NCBI GenBank assembly: GCA_017461445.1
Contig: JAFTXW010000007.1
Location: forward strand, 124,001 to 188,000
From: Oscillospiraceae bacterium
GTDB lineage: Bacteria > Bacillota > Clostridia > Oscillospirales > Oscillospiraceae
DNA: 64,000 bases
Direction of reading: 5' to 3'
Shown here: positions 25,724 to 34,107 of the stretch, in pieces
How the letters are laid out: the number at the start of each line of letters is the position of its first letter
Numbering within the stretch: the first letter of the stretch is position 1
The notes under the pieces: model-generated
Seen by the model: only the letters and a program-made list of their open reading frames with translations
The model's database searches: none
Told to the model about the DNA's origin: nothing
Translations under genes and position numbers: made by a program

Positions 25724-26569
25724 ATGACACCCGTTGAAAAGAAGCAGCTGGAAATCCAGGCCTGCAAGGTGCGCATGGGCATCATCGATGCCACCCACGG
25801 TGCCAAAGCCGGTCATCCCGGCGGCAGCCTGTCCGCCGCTGATATGTTCACCTACCTGTACTTCAAGGAGCTGAATGTAGATCCCAAGAATCCCAAGTGG
25901 GAAGGCCGTGACCGCTTCGTGCTGTCCAAGGGCCACACCGCCCCCGGCCTGTACGCCGCTCTGGCACACCGTGGCTTCTTCCCTGTGGAGGACCTGCCCA
26001 CCCTGCGCCACATTGACTCCTACCTGCAGGGCCACCCTAACATGAACACCGTTCCCGGTGTCGATATGTCCACCGGCTCCCTGGGCCAGGGTATTTCCGT
26101 GGCTGTGGGCATGGCTCTGGGCCTGAAGCATCAGAACAGCACCGCCCGTGTCTACACCCTGCTGGGCGACGGCGAGATCCAGGAAGGCCAGGTCTGGGAG
26201 GCCTGCATGGCTGCTGCCCACTATAAGCTGGACAACCTGGTGGTCATCGTGGATAACAACGGCCTGCAGATCGACGGCAATGTTGCCGACGTTATGAGCC
26301 CCTACCCCATCGTGGGCAAGCTGGAGGCCTTCGGTTTCCATACCGTCGCCATCGACGGCCACAACTTCGACCAGATCGAAGCCGCCCTGAACGAGGCAAA
26401 GACCGTGAAGGGCCAGCCTACCGCCATCGTGATGAAGACTGTCAAGGGCAAGTGCGTGTCCTACATGGAGAACAAGGCCGGCTGGCACGGCAAGGCACCC
26501 AACGATGCCGAGCACGAGCAGGCCATCAACGAGCTGACCGCAATTCTCAACGAACTGGAGGGCAAGTAA
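25724..26569 (+). CDS. Transketolase, N-terminal (TPP-binding) subunit
   Basis: 281 residues, the first half of a split transketolase, as is common in Clostridia. Binds thiamine pyrophosphate and magnesium: GDGEIQEGQVWEACMAAAHY through DNNGLQIDG. Also seen are GHPGGSLSAADM and RDRFVLSKGHTAPGLYAAL with active-site histidines. Uses xylulose 5-phosphate, the end product of the UlaE/UlaF route, as donor. SD TAGGAGG. Confidence 0.95.
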   Translation: MTPVEKKQLEIQACKVRMGIIDATHGAKAGHPGGSLSAADMFTYLYFKELNVDPKNPKWEGRDRFVLSKGHTAPGLYAALAHRGFFPVEDLPTLRHIDSYLQGHPNMNTVPGVDMSTGSLGQGISVAVGMALGLKHQNSTARVYTLLGDGEIQEGQVWEACMAAAHYKLDNLVVIVDNNGLQIDGNVADVMSPYPIVGKLEAFGFHTVAIDGHNFDQIEAALNEAKTVKGQPTAIVMKTVKGKCVSYMENKAGWHGKAPNDAEHEQAINELTAILNELEGK

Positions 26570-26570
26570 T

Positions 26571-27509
26571 ATGGCAGACGTAAAGAAGATCGCCACCCGC
26601 GACAGCTACGGCAAGGCCCTGGCAGCCCTGGGCGCAGAGCATGAGAATCTGGTAGTTCTGGATGCCGACCTGGCCGGTGCTACCAAGACCGCAACCTTCC
26701 AGAAAGCATTCCCCCAGCGTCACTTCGACTGCGGCATTGCCGAGGCCAACATGATCTGTGTGGCCGCCGGTATGGCCACCACCGGTCTGGTGCCCTTCGC
26801 ATCCACCTTCGCCATGTTCGCCGCAGGCCGTGCTTACGAGCAGGTCCGCAACTCCATCGGTTATCCCCACCTGAACGTGAAGATCGGTGCCACCCACGGC
26901 GGTATCTCCGTCGGCGAGGACGGCGCATCCCACCAGTGCTGTGAGGACTTCGCCCTGATGCGCACCATCCCCGGCATGGTGGTCATGTCCCCCGCCGACG
27001 ATGTGGAAGCACAGGCCATGGTGAAGGCCGCATACGAGCATGAAGGCCCCGTTTACATCCGCTTTGGCCGGGCTGCTGTCCCCGTCATCCACGAGGAAGG
27101 CGCACCCTTCCAGATCGGCAAGGGCGAAGTTCTGAAGGACGGCACCGACGTTGCCATCATCGCCAACGGCCTGCTGACCTACGAAGCTGTGGTCGCCGCT
27201 GAGGAGTTGGCAAAGGACGGCATCAACGCCATGGTCATCAACATGGGCACCATCAAGCCCCTGGACGAGGAGCTGGTGCTGGAAGCTGCCCGCAAGTGCG
27301 GTAAGATCATCACCGCCGAGGAGCACTCCGTCATCGGTGGTCTGGGCGAAGCTGTCTGCAGCGTTCTCAGCGAGAAGCTGCCCACGCCCGTGAAGAGGAT
27401 CGGCGTCAACGACGAGTTCGGCCACTCCGGCCCCGCCGCCGCCCTGCTGAAAGCATTCGGCCTCTCCTCTGAGCACATCGTGGAAGTCGCCAAGGAAATG
27501 TGTAAGTAA
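26571..27509 (+). CDS. Transketolase, C-terminal subunit
   Basis: 312 residues. Pyrimidine-binding (DCGIAEANMICVAAGMATTG with the catalytic Glu) and C-terminal transketolase domains. Also GISVGEDGASHQCCEDFALM and YIRFGRAAVP. The ATG lies one base after the stop of the N-terminal subunit, so the two are translated together in equal amounts. Confidence 0.95.
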   Translation: MADVKKIATRDSYGKALAALGAEHENLVVLDADLAGATKTATFQKAFPQRHFDCGIAEANMICVAAGMATTGLVPFASTFAMFAAGRAYEQVRNSIGYPHLNVKIGATHGGISVGEDGASHQCCEDFALMRTIPGMVVMSPADDVEAQAMVKAAYEHEGPVYIRFGRAAVPVIHEEGAPFQIGKGEVLKDGTDVAIIANGLLTYEAVVAAEELAKDGINAMVINMGTIKPLDEELVLEAARKCGKIITAEEHSVIGGLGEAVCSVLSEKLPTPVKRIGVNDEFGHSGPAAALLKAFGLSSEHIVEVAKEMCK

Positions 27510-27522
27510 TTCTCTTAAAACA

Positions 27523-27553
27523 GAAGCAGCTCCCAATTCCGGGAGCTACTTTC
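27523..27553 (+). terminator. Probable terminator behind transketolase
   Basis: GAAGCAGCTCCC, AATTCC, GGGAGCTACTTTC: 11 pairs including G-U, with a short T stretch. Confidence 0.65.
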
Positions 27554-27562
27554 AAATTAGTA

Positions 27563-27711
27563 TGTCATTGCGAGCCGCTTGCGGCGTGGCAATCTCAATG
27601 GAGATGGTACCGATTCGCCGAAAGCTATCCAGAATATGCAGCCCTGTACCGCTAGATTGCACCACAGGCATTCCCTTCGGTCACCACGTTGCTTCGCTCC
27701 TCGCAATGACA
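27563..27711. mobile_element. Short inverted-repeat element (TGTCATTGCGAG ends)
   Basis: TGTCATTGCGAG at 27563-27574 and its complement at 27700-27711 bound 149 bases with further inner pairing (GCGGCGTGGCAATC / CACGTTGCTTCGC). The TGTCATTGCGAG...CAATCTC signature is a known dispersed non-coding repeat in many bacteria. No coding capacity. Confidence 0.65.
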
Positions 27712-27850
27712 CACGAACTTGAAGGCAGGCAGCATAGACTTTACCGTTCAGTCATCCCGCCGGGTCGGCGGGGTCATGACCCCGCCCTACAGAGAGAAAC
27801 GATCATTTCTCAAAAGAAAAAACCAGGAAGCGGATCGCTTCCTGGTTTTG

Positions 27851-28090
27851 TTATACTTCCTTATACATCCCGGCGGCATCGTCTTTGCGGACATTGTCTG
27901 CCACCTGCAGGACTTCCACGGCAACGGTGCGGGTGCCCATGGAAATTTCAATCTTATCGCCGACCTTCACGTCGTAGCTGGCCTTCACCACCCGGCCGTT
28001 GACGCTGATGCGGCCATTGTCACAGGCCTCGTTGGCAACGGTGCGCCGCTTGATCAGGCGGGAGACCTTCAAAAACTTGTCCAGACGCAT
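27851..28090 (-). CDS. rqcP: S4-domain RNA-binding protein RqcP
   Basis: 79 residues, an S4 domain (MRLDKFLKVSRLIKRRTVAN, ISVNGRVVKASYDVKVGD) with a short acidic tail. In Firmicutes RqcP (YabO) binds 23S rRNA and tRNA on obstructed 50S subunits and helps RqcH add alanine tails. It lies 5 bases after hup, the usual clostridial order hup-yabO. Confidence 0.9.
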   Translation of the reverse strand: MRLDKFLKVSRLIKRRTVANEACDNGRISVNGRVVKASYDVKVGDKIEISMGTRTVAVEVLQVADNVRKDDAAGMYKEV

Positions 28091-28095
28091 AGGCG

Positions 28096-28371
28096 TTACT
28101 TTGCCACGGTGTCCTTCAGTGCCTTGCTGGCCTTGAAGGTGGGAACGTAGGTGGCGGCGATATCGACGGCTTCCTTGGTGTGGGGGTTGCGGCCGATGCG
28201 GGCTTCCCGGTACTTGGTTTCGAAGGTGCCGAAGCCGGAGAGCTGAACCTTCTCACGCTTCACCAGGGAGGCGGTGATGGCATCCAGGGCGGCGTTCAGG
28301 ACACGCTCCGCGTCCTTCTTGGTAATGCCGGCACTTTCGGCGGCGGCGGCAATAAGCTCGGTTTTATTCAT
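28096..28371 (-). CDS. hup: HU-type DNA-binding protein
   Basis: 91 residues; histone-like nucleoid protein. Seen: MNKTELIAAAAE, VQLSGFGTF, and the DNA-grip arm ending in GRNPHTKEAVDI with the intercalating Pro63-type position. SD AGAGGA. Own promoter at 28410-28438; followed by rqcP. Confidence 0.95.
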   Translation of the reverse strand: MNKTELIAAAAESAGITKKDAERVLNAALDAITASLVKREKVQLSGFGTFETKYREARIGRNPHTKEAVDIAATYVPTFKASKALKDTVAK

Positions 28372-28409
28372 GTAGATCGTCCTCTTTTCTGTTTCGCAAA
28401 TCGCATATT

Positions 28410-28438
28410 AGATTAACATAATCTTACCCGAAATGCAA
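28410..28438 (-). promoter_or_regulatory. Promoter of hup-rqcP
   Basis: On the minus strand: TTGCAT (28438-28433), 17 bases, TAATCT (28415-28410). Confidence 0.7.
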
Positions 28439-28457
28439 GAATAATTTTCGCTTTTTC

Positions 28458-30053
28458 TTACAATTTCAGCAATTTTGCAATCTTCTCGCCCTTGGGAAGA
28501 AGCAGGCAGTCCTCCCGGGTGATGACCTTCAGCTTGACGGCGGACAGCAGGTACACGGCCACGCCCACCAGGACGGGAGCGGCGCACAGGATCAGGCGAC
28601 TGTCGATGCCGATGTGCTTCAAAAGGAACAGGGTTCCGTAAACGAAAACACCCATCAGCGCGGCGGACAGGAAGGGACGGATCAGGTTTTTCACGATGGC
28701 AGGGGGATGGGGGAGCAATGTGCGGATGGAGTAGATATTCAGCACGCAGATGCTGAGATAACAGAGCAAGGTACCGATGGGGGTGCCCACGATGCCGATA
28801 TTGGGATTGCCGGTGAGGATATACACCGCCGCCAGCTTCAGGAAGCCGCCGATCAGCATATTCACCACAGGACGGCTCGCGTGGCCGTGGGCCTGCATGA
28901 AGGCGGTGGTGACCAGCACCACGGCGTTGAATAGAATGCTGATGCCCAGCACTGTCATCAGCTTCGTGGCGAGAACAAGCTTTTCGCCGCTATAGCCGCC
29001 CAGTAGGGCGGTGACGGGCTCCGCCAGTACCGCAAGACCAAAGGCGCAGGGCATGGAGATCAGGCCGGTGATGCGCACGGCGGATTCCTCGGTCTTCTTC
29101 GCCTCTTCGTCCTTACAAAGGGTCAGCTGGGAGGTGATGGCGGGGATGATGCTGATGGTGATGGGTGTAATAAAGGCGCAGGGCATATTGAAGATGGTCT
29201 GGGTCATGCCGTAAATGCCCCGCATGACATCGGCATCCGCCTGGCTGATGCCCTGGCCCAGCAGCTGGCCCATGTAGATCTTGGTTTCCAGCATGGTCAG
29301 CAGCTGCAGTCCCGCGGAGCCGATGGTGATGGGGATGGCGATGACCAGCAGGCCCTTGGCGGTATCGGCAAAGCTGCGGGGCTCGTCGTTGGATACAGGC
29401 AGCTGGGCATAGCTCTTGCGGAAGCAGCCGAAGAGATAGAAGGAGGACAGCAGGCAGCTGGCGGTAACGCCCAGAATGGCACCGCCGGCGGCGAGGGGAA
29501 TGCTGTTTGTCAGTTTCAGCAGCACCAACGCGGCGATCATGCCCACGATCAGCTTGGTAATTGCCTCCAAAACCTGGGAAATGGAGGTGGGCAGCATGTT
29601 GCTCTGGCCCTGGAAGAAGCCCCGGAAGGTGGACATGATGCAGATCAGCAGTACGCAGGGGCCCAGGAAGCCGATGGCGGCCCAGGCATCAGGCTGGTTC
29701 TGGAACTCCGCCAGCTGGCGGCAGAAAATGGTCATCAACAGCGTACCCGCGATACCCAGCCCCAGGAAAATGCCCCGGGCGGTGGCATAGATCCGGCGGA
29801 CCTGACCATAATGCTGCAAAGAGCTGGCCTGGGAGATCATGCGGCTCATGGCAACGGGCAGGCCTGCGGTGGAGATCATCAGCAGTACGTTGTAAATTTC
29901 GTAAGCGGTATTGAAATAACCGAAGCCCTGCTCGCCGATAATGGCGTTGAGGGGGATCTTATACAGAGCTCCGATGACCTTGACGATGGCGGTAGCCATG
30001 GCAAGCAGGGCGGTACCTTGCAGGAAATTCTGCTTTTTCTGGGTGTCGGACAT
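28458..30053 (-). CDS. SpoVB/MurJ-like lipid flippase (MOP superfamily)
   Basis: 531 residues with about 14 membrane helices. N-terminus FLQGTALLAMATAIVKVIGA and GYFNTAYEIYNVLLMISTAG are characteristic of SpoVB/YtgP proteins, which move lipid-linked precursors for cell-wall or spore-cortex synthesis. Starts 12 bases after the amidohydrolase stop, with SD AAGGAGGTAACCT. Lies upstream of hup-rqcP as in sporulating Clostridia. MurJ, SpoVB or a polysaccharide flippase cannot be told apart here. Confidence 0.88.
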   Translation of the reverse strand: MSDTQKKQNFLQGTALLAMATAIVKVIGALYKIPLNAIIGEQGFGYFNTAYEIYNVLLMISTAGLPVAMSRMISQASSLQHYGQVRRIYATARGIFLGLGIAGTLLMTIFCRQLAEFQNQPDAWAAIGFLGPCVLLICIMSTFRGFFQGQSNMLPTSISQVLEAITKLIVGMIAALVLLKLTNSIPLAAGGAILGVTASCLLSSFYLFGCFRKSYAQLPVSNDEPRSFADTAKGLLVIAIPITIGSAGLQLLTMLETKIYMGQLLGQGISQADADVMRGIYGMTQTIFNMPCAFITPITISIIPAITSQLTLCKDEEAKKTEESAVRITGLISMPCAFGLAVLAEPVTALLGGYSGEKLVLATKLMTVLGISILFNAVVLVTTAFMQAHGHASRPVVNMLIGGFLKLAAVYILTGNPNIGIVGTPIGTLLCYLSICVLNIYSIRTLLPHPPAIVKNLIRPFLSAALMGVFVYGTLFLLKHIGIDSRLILCAAPVLVGVAVYLLSAVKLKVITREDCLLLPKGEKIAKLLKL

Positions 30054-30064
30054 AGGTTACCTCC

Positions 30065-31384
30065 TTAACCCTTGCTGTCGTCAAACAGGTGGGGAATGGC
30101 GTAGGTGGTCAATTCTTCTACAACCTTTTGCAGGTCGATGGTGGGGAACTTACCGTTCTGATAGAGAATTTTGCCCCGAACCATGGTCATAGCCACGTCA
30201 CCGCCCTTGGCGGACCAGACGAGACCGTTCAGCACATTGTGGCAAGGCATCAGGTGGGGGGCGGAGAAGTCGATGAGTGCCAGGTCGGCATCCATGCCAA
30301 CCTGCAGCATGCCGCATTCCTTTGCGCGGCCCTGGGCCTGAGCACCGGTGACGGTTGCCATCATCAGGGCAGCGGAGCTGGGCAGGGCGGCGGGGTCGCC
30401 GCTTTCCTTCCGGGCATCCATGGCGGCGAAGCGCAGCACCTCGAACATGTCCAGGTTGCCGCACTCGATGGAACCGCCGGTGCCCAGGGCCACATTCATG
30501 CCTGCCTTGACGGATTCCAGAATGGGGGTGGAAGCACCGCCGTTTTTATAGGCGGAAACGGGGGTTGCCACGGCGGTGACCTTTTTTTTGCCCAGCATTT
30601 TTCGCTCGTATTCTTCTAAATATGTACAGCCTGCGGCAGTGGCGGGGGCGTTGAACAGCCGGTGGCAGTTCAGCAGCTCGCCGGGGCCCATGCCGGTGCG
30701 GTCCAGGCAGGAGTTTACCTCGCTTCGGGTCTCCGCCAGGTGCAGCTGAACGCCGATGCCCTTCTCCACGGCATAGCCCGCCAGGGCCTCCCACAGCTTA
30801 TAATTGCTGGTGTATTCGGCGTAGATGCCCGCGTCGATTTTGATGCGGCCTTCGTCATAGCCGTGCCACTTGTCCACCACCTTGCACAGCTCCTGGCACT
30901 GCTCGTCGGTGTCGAAGTCAAAGTCCTCGTTCTGATCGATGAAGCGGTAGGAGGAGAGGGCCAGATTTGCTTTGATGCCGGATTCGGCAACGGCTTCGGC
31001 GGTGGCGTTGGGATAGTAGTACAGGTCGGACACGGAGGTGACGCCGAAGCGCAGGCACTCGGCAATGGAAAGCAGTGCGGCGGCCTTGGCGGCCCGGGAG
31101 TCCATTTTGGCTTCCTTTTGCAGCAGAGCCTGGAGGGCTTCGGTGTTGCCCAGGTCGTCGGTGTAGCTGCGCAGCACGGAGGTGGCCAGATGGGTGTGGC
31201 AGTTGATGAGGCCGGGGATAGCCACCATGCCGGTGCCATCAATGATGGTCTTGGGCTGCTCCTTGGGAGCGGCCTTTTCAATGGAAACGATCTTGCCGCT
31301 TTCAATGCCGATATAGGCACCGAACAGCACGTCCATCTTGGGGTTCATGGTCACAACGGTGACGTTGGAAATTAAGGTGTCCAA
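30065..31384 (-). CDS. Amidohydrolase of the TRZ/ATZ (MTA/SAH deaminase) family with altered metal site
   Basis: 439 residues from TTG at 31384, 9 bases after GAAAGG; ATGs at 31393 and 31408 are alternatives with poorer spacing. Beta sandwich plus TIM barrel: IPGLINCHTHLATSVLRSY holds the first metal pair His63/His65, and QLHLAETRSEV holds His215 and Glu218. The usual AHCVHL reads AGCTYL (Gly252) and the usual GTDG reads GTGG (Gly303). Thus the catalytic His and the metal-binding Asp of TM0936-type deaminases are missing. It may be non-catalytic or use other chemistry. Operon partner of spoVB and hemZ. Confidence 0.82.
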   Translation of the reverse strand: MDTLISNVTVVTMNPKMDVLFGAYIGIESGKIVSIEKAAPKEQPKTIIDGTGMVAIPGLINCHTHLATSVLRSYTDDLGNTEALQALLQKEAKMDSRAAKAAALLSIAECLRFGVTSVSDLYYYPNATAEAVAESGIKANLALSSYRFIDQNEDFDFDTDEQCQELCKVVDKWHGYDEGRIKIDAGIYAEYTSNYKLWEALAGYAVEKGIGVQLHLAETRSEVNSCLDRTGMGPGELLNCHRLFNAPATAAGCTYLEEYERKMLGKKKVTAVATPVSAYKNGGASTPILESVKAGMNVALGTGGSIECGNLDMFEVLRFAAMDARKESGDPAALPSSAALMMATVTGAQAQGRAKECGMLQVGMDADLALIDFSAPHLMPCHNVLNGLVWSAKGGDVAMTMVRGKILYQNGKFPTIDLQKVVEELTTYAIPHLFDDSKG

Positions 31385-31409
31385 AGATAACATCCTTTCA
31401 AAAAACACA

Positions 31410-31437
31410 GTAGGGGAGGGTCATGACCCTCCCCTAC
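31410..31437. repeat. 28-base perfect palindrome
   Basis: GTAGGGGAGGGTCA followed by its exact complement TGACCCTCCCCTAC. It lies between the hemZ stop and the amidohydrolase start. The same GGAGGGTCA(A/T)G motif ending in CCCTAC recurs at 14228-14252, and as GCGGGGTCATGACCCCGC at about 27768. It looks like a minimal copy of the TGTAGGGG repeat class. Confidence 0.72.
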
Positions 31438-31442
31438 GGGCA

Positions 31443-32861
31443 TTATAGGAGGGCAAACATTTCTTCCTTCTGTCGCAGCACATCGTCGATCATTTCGATG
31501 TACTGCTCCGGGAATTTGGGATTATGGAAACGGCGCAGGCTGCCGTCGGGGAAATTTACCTTGTTCATACCACCGCCGCCCAGGGATAATATGGTGTGGA
31601 CTTCCTCCATCATATAAATATTGTACAGGCAGTCCAGATTATCCCGGCTCCAGCCCACATTTTCAAAGGAGCCGGACATGTATTTCTGGCGGTAGAGATA
31701 GTAGGGCTTGTAGCCGAGAGAACGGAGGGTCTCGTTGGCATAGTCCACCATCCGGGTGACCTCTTCGGCGGTGGACAGGCCCTCCCGCTTTTCAAAGAGG
31801 TCCGCGCCCTTTTTCAGGGCCAGGGTGTGAACGGTGATGTTGGCGGGGTTCAGGGCGGCGACGCTGTCCAAACTGCGGCGGAAGCCGTCGTAATCGTCTT
31901 TGGGCAGGCCTGCGATCAGATCCATGTTGATGGCCTTGTAGCCCGCGTCCACCGCTTCGCCGTAGGCCCGGAGCACATCCGCTGCCTTGTGGGGCCGTCC
32001 GCAGGCCCGGAGAACCGCGTCCTCCATGGTCTGGGGGTTGATGCTCATACGGTCCGCGCCATGTTCCCGGATGGTGCGCAGCTTTTCACCGTCCAGGGTA
32101 TCGGGCCGCCCGCCCTCCACGGTGAATTCGATGCACCGGGAGAGATCGAAGCTGTCGTGGATGGCATCCAAAAGCCTTGCCATCTGGGGGCTGGTGAGCG
32201 TTGTGGGGGTGCCGCCGCCGATGTAGATGGTGCGGATGGTTTTGCCGGACTGGCGCAAAAGCTTTCCGGTGACTGCCATTTCCCGCATCAGGGCATCCAG
32301 GTAGGGATCCAGCAGCTCGGTCTTTTTGCCGATGGTGCGGCTGACGAAGCTGCAATAGGTACAGCGGGTGGGGCAGAAGGGGATGCCCACGTACAGAGAT
32401 ACATCGTCGGGGGTTAGCAAGTTCGCGGCTGCTGCGGTTGACTTGGAGCAGTCCACAGCCAGCTGCCGCCGCTCCGGGGTAACGTAGTACACATCCTTCA
32501 AAAAATTGTCGGCGGATTTGGGGGTGCCGCCTTCCAGCATGTGCTTTGTGGTGATCTTGGTGGGCCGCACCCCCGCCAGTGCGCCCCAGGCGGGGAGCTT
32601 GGGCAGCAGCTGGATGGCGGCTAAATAATAGCTCTGCTGCAAGGCCCGGCGGCGCAGGCGCACGGTCTCTTCTGCGGCTTTCAGGCGGCGGGAGGCGGAA
32701 ACAGTCCTGCCGCCCAGGGTGATCTTCGCCGTGGCGGTAAGCCAGGTCTTGCCGCGGTGCAGAGAAGAAACGGCTTCCCCCTCGGCAGTATCCGGGAACA
32801 GGGCCATTTGCAGCTGCTCCACAGCATAACGGTCGTCGTGACCGAGTAGTGTCAATTTCAT
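31443..32861 (-). CDS. hemZ: HemZ-like radical SAM coproporphyrinogen dehydrogenase
   Basis: 472 residues from ATG at 32861 (GAGG 6 bases upstream). Radical SAM cluster motif CPTRCTYC (Cys163, Cys167, Cys170), then IYIGGGTPTTL, ADRMSINPQT and NMDLIAGLPKDD. HemZ has a ~150-residue N-terminal domain lacking in HemN, as here. It is thought to oxidise coproporphyrinogen III without oxygen; some HemZ/HemW-like proteins are instead haem chaperones. In frame upstream is only a hairpin repeat. The order recJ-relA-dtd-MBL-hemZ is typical of Clostridia. Confidence 0.87.
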   Translation of the reverse strand: MKLTLLGHDDRYAVEQLQMALFPDTAEGEAVSSLHRGKTWLTATAKITLGGRTVSASRRLKAAEETVRLRRRALQQSYYLAAIQLLPKLPAWGALAGVRPTKITTKHMLEGGTPKSADNFLKDVYYVTPERRQLAVDCSKSTAAAANLLTPDDVSLYVGIPFCPTRCTYCSFVSRTIGKKTELLDPYLDALMREMAVTGKLLRQSGKTIRTIYIGGGTPTTLTSPQMARLLDAIHDSFDLSRCIEFTVEGGRPDTLDGEKLRTIREHGADRMSINPQTMEDAVLRACGRPHKAADVLRAYGEAVDAGYKAINMDLIAGLPKDDYDGFRRSLDSVAALNPANITVHTLALKKGADLFEKREGLSTAEEVTRMVDYANETLRSLGYKPYYLYRQKYMSGSFENVGWSRDNLDCLYNIYMMEEVHTILSLGGGGMNKVNFPDGSLRRFHNPKFPEQYIEMIDDVLRQKEEMFALL

Positions 32862-32880
32862 AACATTCCTCATGTAATGA

Positions 32881-32972
32881 ATTGAAAATTGAAAGTTGAA
32901 AATTGAAAATTGTGGTGTTGCCTTCGGCAATGAATCAATAATATTCAATTTTCCATTTTCAATTATCAATTA
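32881..32972. repeat. Heptad-arm hairpin repeat, TTGAAAA type with UUCG tip
   Basis: The left arm is ATTGAAAATTGAAAGTTGAA, the right arm TTCAATTTTCC and TTTTCAATTATCAATT. The tip is TTGCCTTCGGCAA, and this copy lacks the second inner hairpin. It fills the gap between hemZ and the MBL hydrolase gene, and the MBL stop codon (TAA) lies in the right arm. Confidence 0.8.
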
Positions 32973-33560
32973 CCTCAGGTATGGATTATACCGCTTTTCC
33001 TGTGCCAAAGTGGTCGATTCTCCGTGACCGGGATAGACCCAATAGTTGGTTTCAAAGGAGGCCAGGCGGCGCAGGGAATTGCGGATGGTCAGCCAGTCGC
33101 CGCCGGGGAGGTCGGTGCGGCCGCAGGAGCCGGCGAACAGGGTGTCGCCGGAAAACAGGGAGCTTTCCGCCATCAGGCAAACGGAGCCGGGGGTATGGCC
33201 GGGGGTGTGGATGACAGAAATGGTCAGGCCTGCCAGATGCAGGGTGTCGCCTTCGCCGTAGGTTTTGGTATAGTACAGGGGCCCGGCGGTCATCATGGGG
33301 GGCATGGAAAGGTCGTCGGCGCAAAGGTACACATCACAGCCGGTCTCGGCGGCGATGGCTTTCACGCCTCCCACATGGTCAAAATGCCCGTGGGTCAGCA
33401 GAACGGCTTCCACAGACAGGCCCAGCTCCTCTGCCTTGTCCAGTACCACCTCCGGGGTGTAGCCGGGGTCAATGACGCAGCAGGACTTGGAATTTTCGTC
33501 GTGAATGATGTAGCAGTTGGTCTGATAAGCACCAAGGGTAAGGGTATGGACTTTCAGCAT
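32970..33560 (-). CDS. Glyoxalase-II-like metallo-beta-lactamase fold hydrolase
   Basis: 196 residues. Dinuclear metal motifs: THGHFDHVGG, HTPGHTPGS, FSGDTLF and PGHGESTT. The YcbL/GloB-type short form. Clostridial relA operons regularly contain this gene; the substrate (a thioester such as S-lactoylglutathione analogue) is not known. SD GGAGG. Confidence 0.88.
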   Translation of the reverse strand: MLKVHTLTLGAYQTNCYIIHDENSKSCCVIDPGYTPEVVLDKAEELGLSVEAVLLTHGHFDHVGGVKAIAAETGCDVYLCADDLSMPPMMTAGPLYYTKTYGEGDTLHLAGLTISVIHTPGHTPGSVCLMAESSLFSGDTLFAGSCGRTDLPGGDWLTIRNSLRRLASFETNYWVYPGHGESTTLAQEKRYNPYLR

Positions 33561-33573
33561 GGGAATACCTCCG

Positions 33574-33625
33574 AAAAATGCAGAGTAAAATCAGGCAATT
33601 CTGCACTCTGCATTTTGCATTTATT
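33574..33625. repeat. Short heptad-arm hairpin repeat, TGCAGAG type
   Basis: AAAATGCAGAGTAAAATCAG and CTGCACTCTGCATTTTGC form a compact hairpin between the MBL and dtd genes. It is placed directly after the dtd stop codon. Confidence 0.65.
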
Positions 33626-34088
33626 TATGTCTTGGTGTATCCATCAGCTGATCCGTGTCCAAAATCAGGGTCACGGGGCCGTCGTTGATGGATTCCACCT
33701 TCATATCCGCGCCGAATTGGCCGTGCTGGGGGGGATAGCCCAACTCGGCGCAGATGGCGAGGAATTTTTCGTACAGGGCATTGCCCAGCTCGGGCCCGGC
33801 GGCGTCGGTAAAGCTGGGGCGGCGGCCCTTGCGGCAGTTTCCGTAGAGGGTGAACTGGCTGACCACCAGAACTTCGCCGTTCACGGCATCCAAGCCCAGG
33901 TTCATTTTGCCGTTCTCGTCCTCAAAGATCCGCAGCCCCAGGGCCTTTTCGGCAAGATAGCGGCACTCCTTCTCCGTATCGTTGGGCCCAACGCCCAACA
34001 GGATCAGAAAACCCTTGCCGATCTTGCCGACGGTTTCGCCGTCAATCACGACGGAGGCGGAATTTACTCGTGTTAAGATTGCACGCAT
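33621..34088 (-). CDS. dtd: D-aminoacyl-tRNA deacylase
   Basis: 155 residues. Hydrolyses D-aminoacyl-tRNA, also Gly-tRNA-Ala, to keep D-residues out of proteins. Seen: MRAILTRVNSASVVIDGETV, the active-site SQFTLYGNCRKGRRPSF and the cross-subunit NDGPVT near the C-terminus. The conserved Gly-cisPro motif reads GPVT. Lies behind relA across the ATATCGA repeat array. Confidence 0.94.
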   Translation of the reverse strand: MRAILTRVNSASVVIDGETVGKIGKGFLILLGVGPNDTEKECRYLAEKALGLRIFEDENGKMNLGLDAVNGEVLVVSQFTLYGNCRKGRRPSFTDAAGPELGNALYEKFLAICAELGYPPQHGQFGADMKVESINDGPVTLILDTDQLMDTPRHK

Positions 34089-34107
34089 AGTTACATCCTT
34101 TCTTTTG

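Larger units (their letters stand above)
27510..27850. other. Intergenic region of dispersed repeats
   Basis: 341 bases between convergent genes. Contents: the transketolase terminator; a 149-base element bounded by TGTCATTGCGAG / CTCGCAATGACA (27563-27711); a GC palindrome CGGCGGGGTCATGACCCCGCC with CCTACA (about 27764-27791); and the hairpin CCAGGAAGCG / CGCTTCCTGG (27822-27844), which can terminate rqcP. Short frames here have no ribosome sites. Confidence 0.65.

Noticed and set aside
24743-26596. 617-codon open frame on the minus strand
   Set aside because: Runs opposite three recognisable genes (DeoR, Cof phosphatase, transketolase) across their boundaries, which shows it is a composition artefact.
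27562-28002. 146-codon frame through the repeat region
   Set aside because: Crosses two dispersed repeats and the 3' end of rqcP; no ribosome site.
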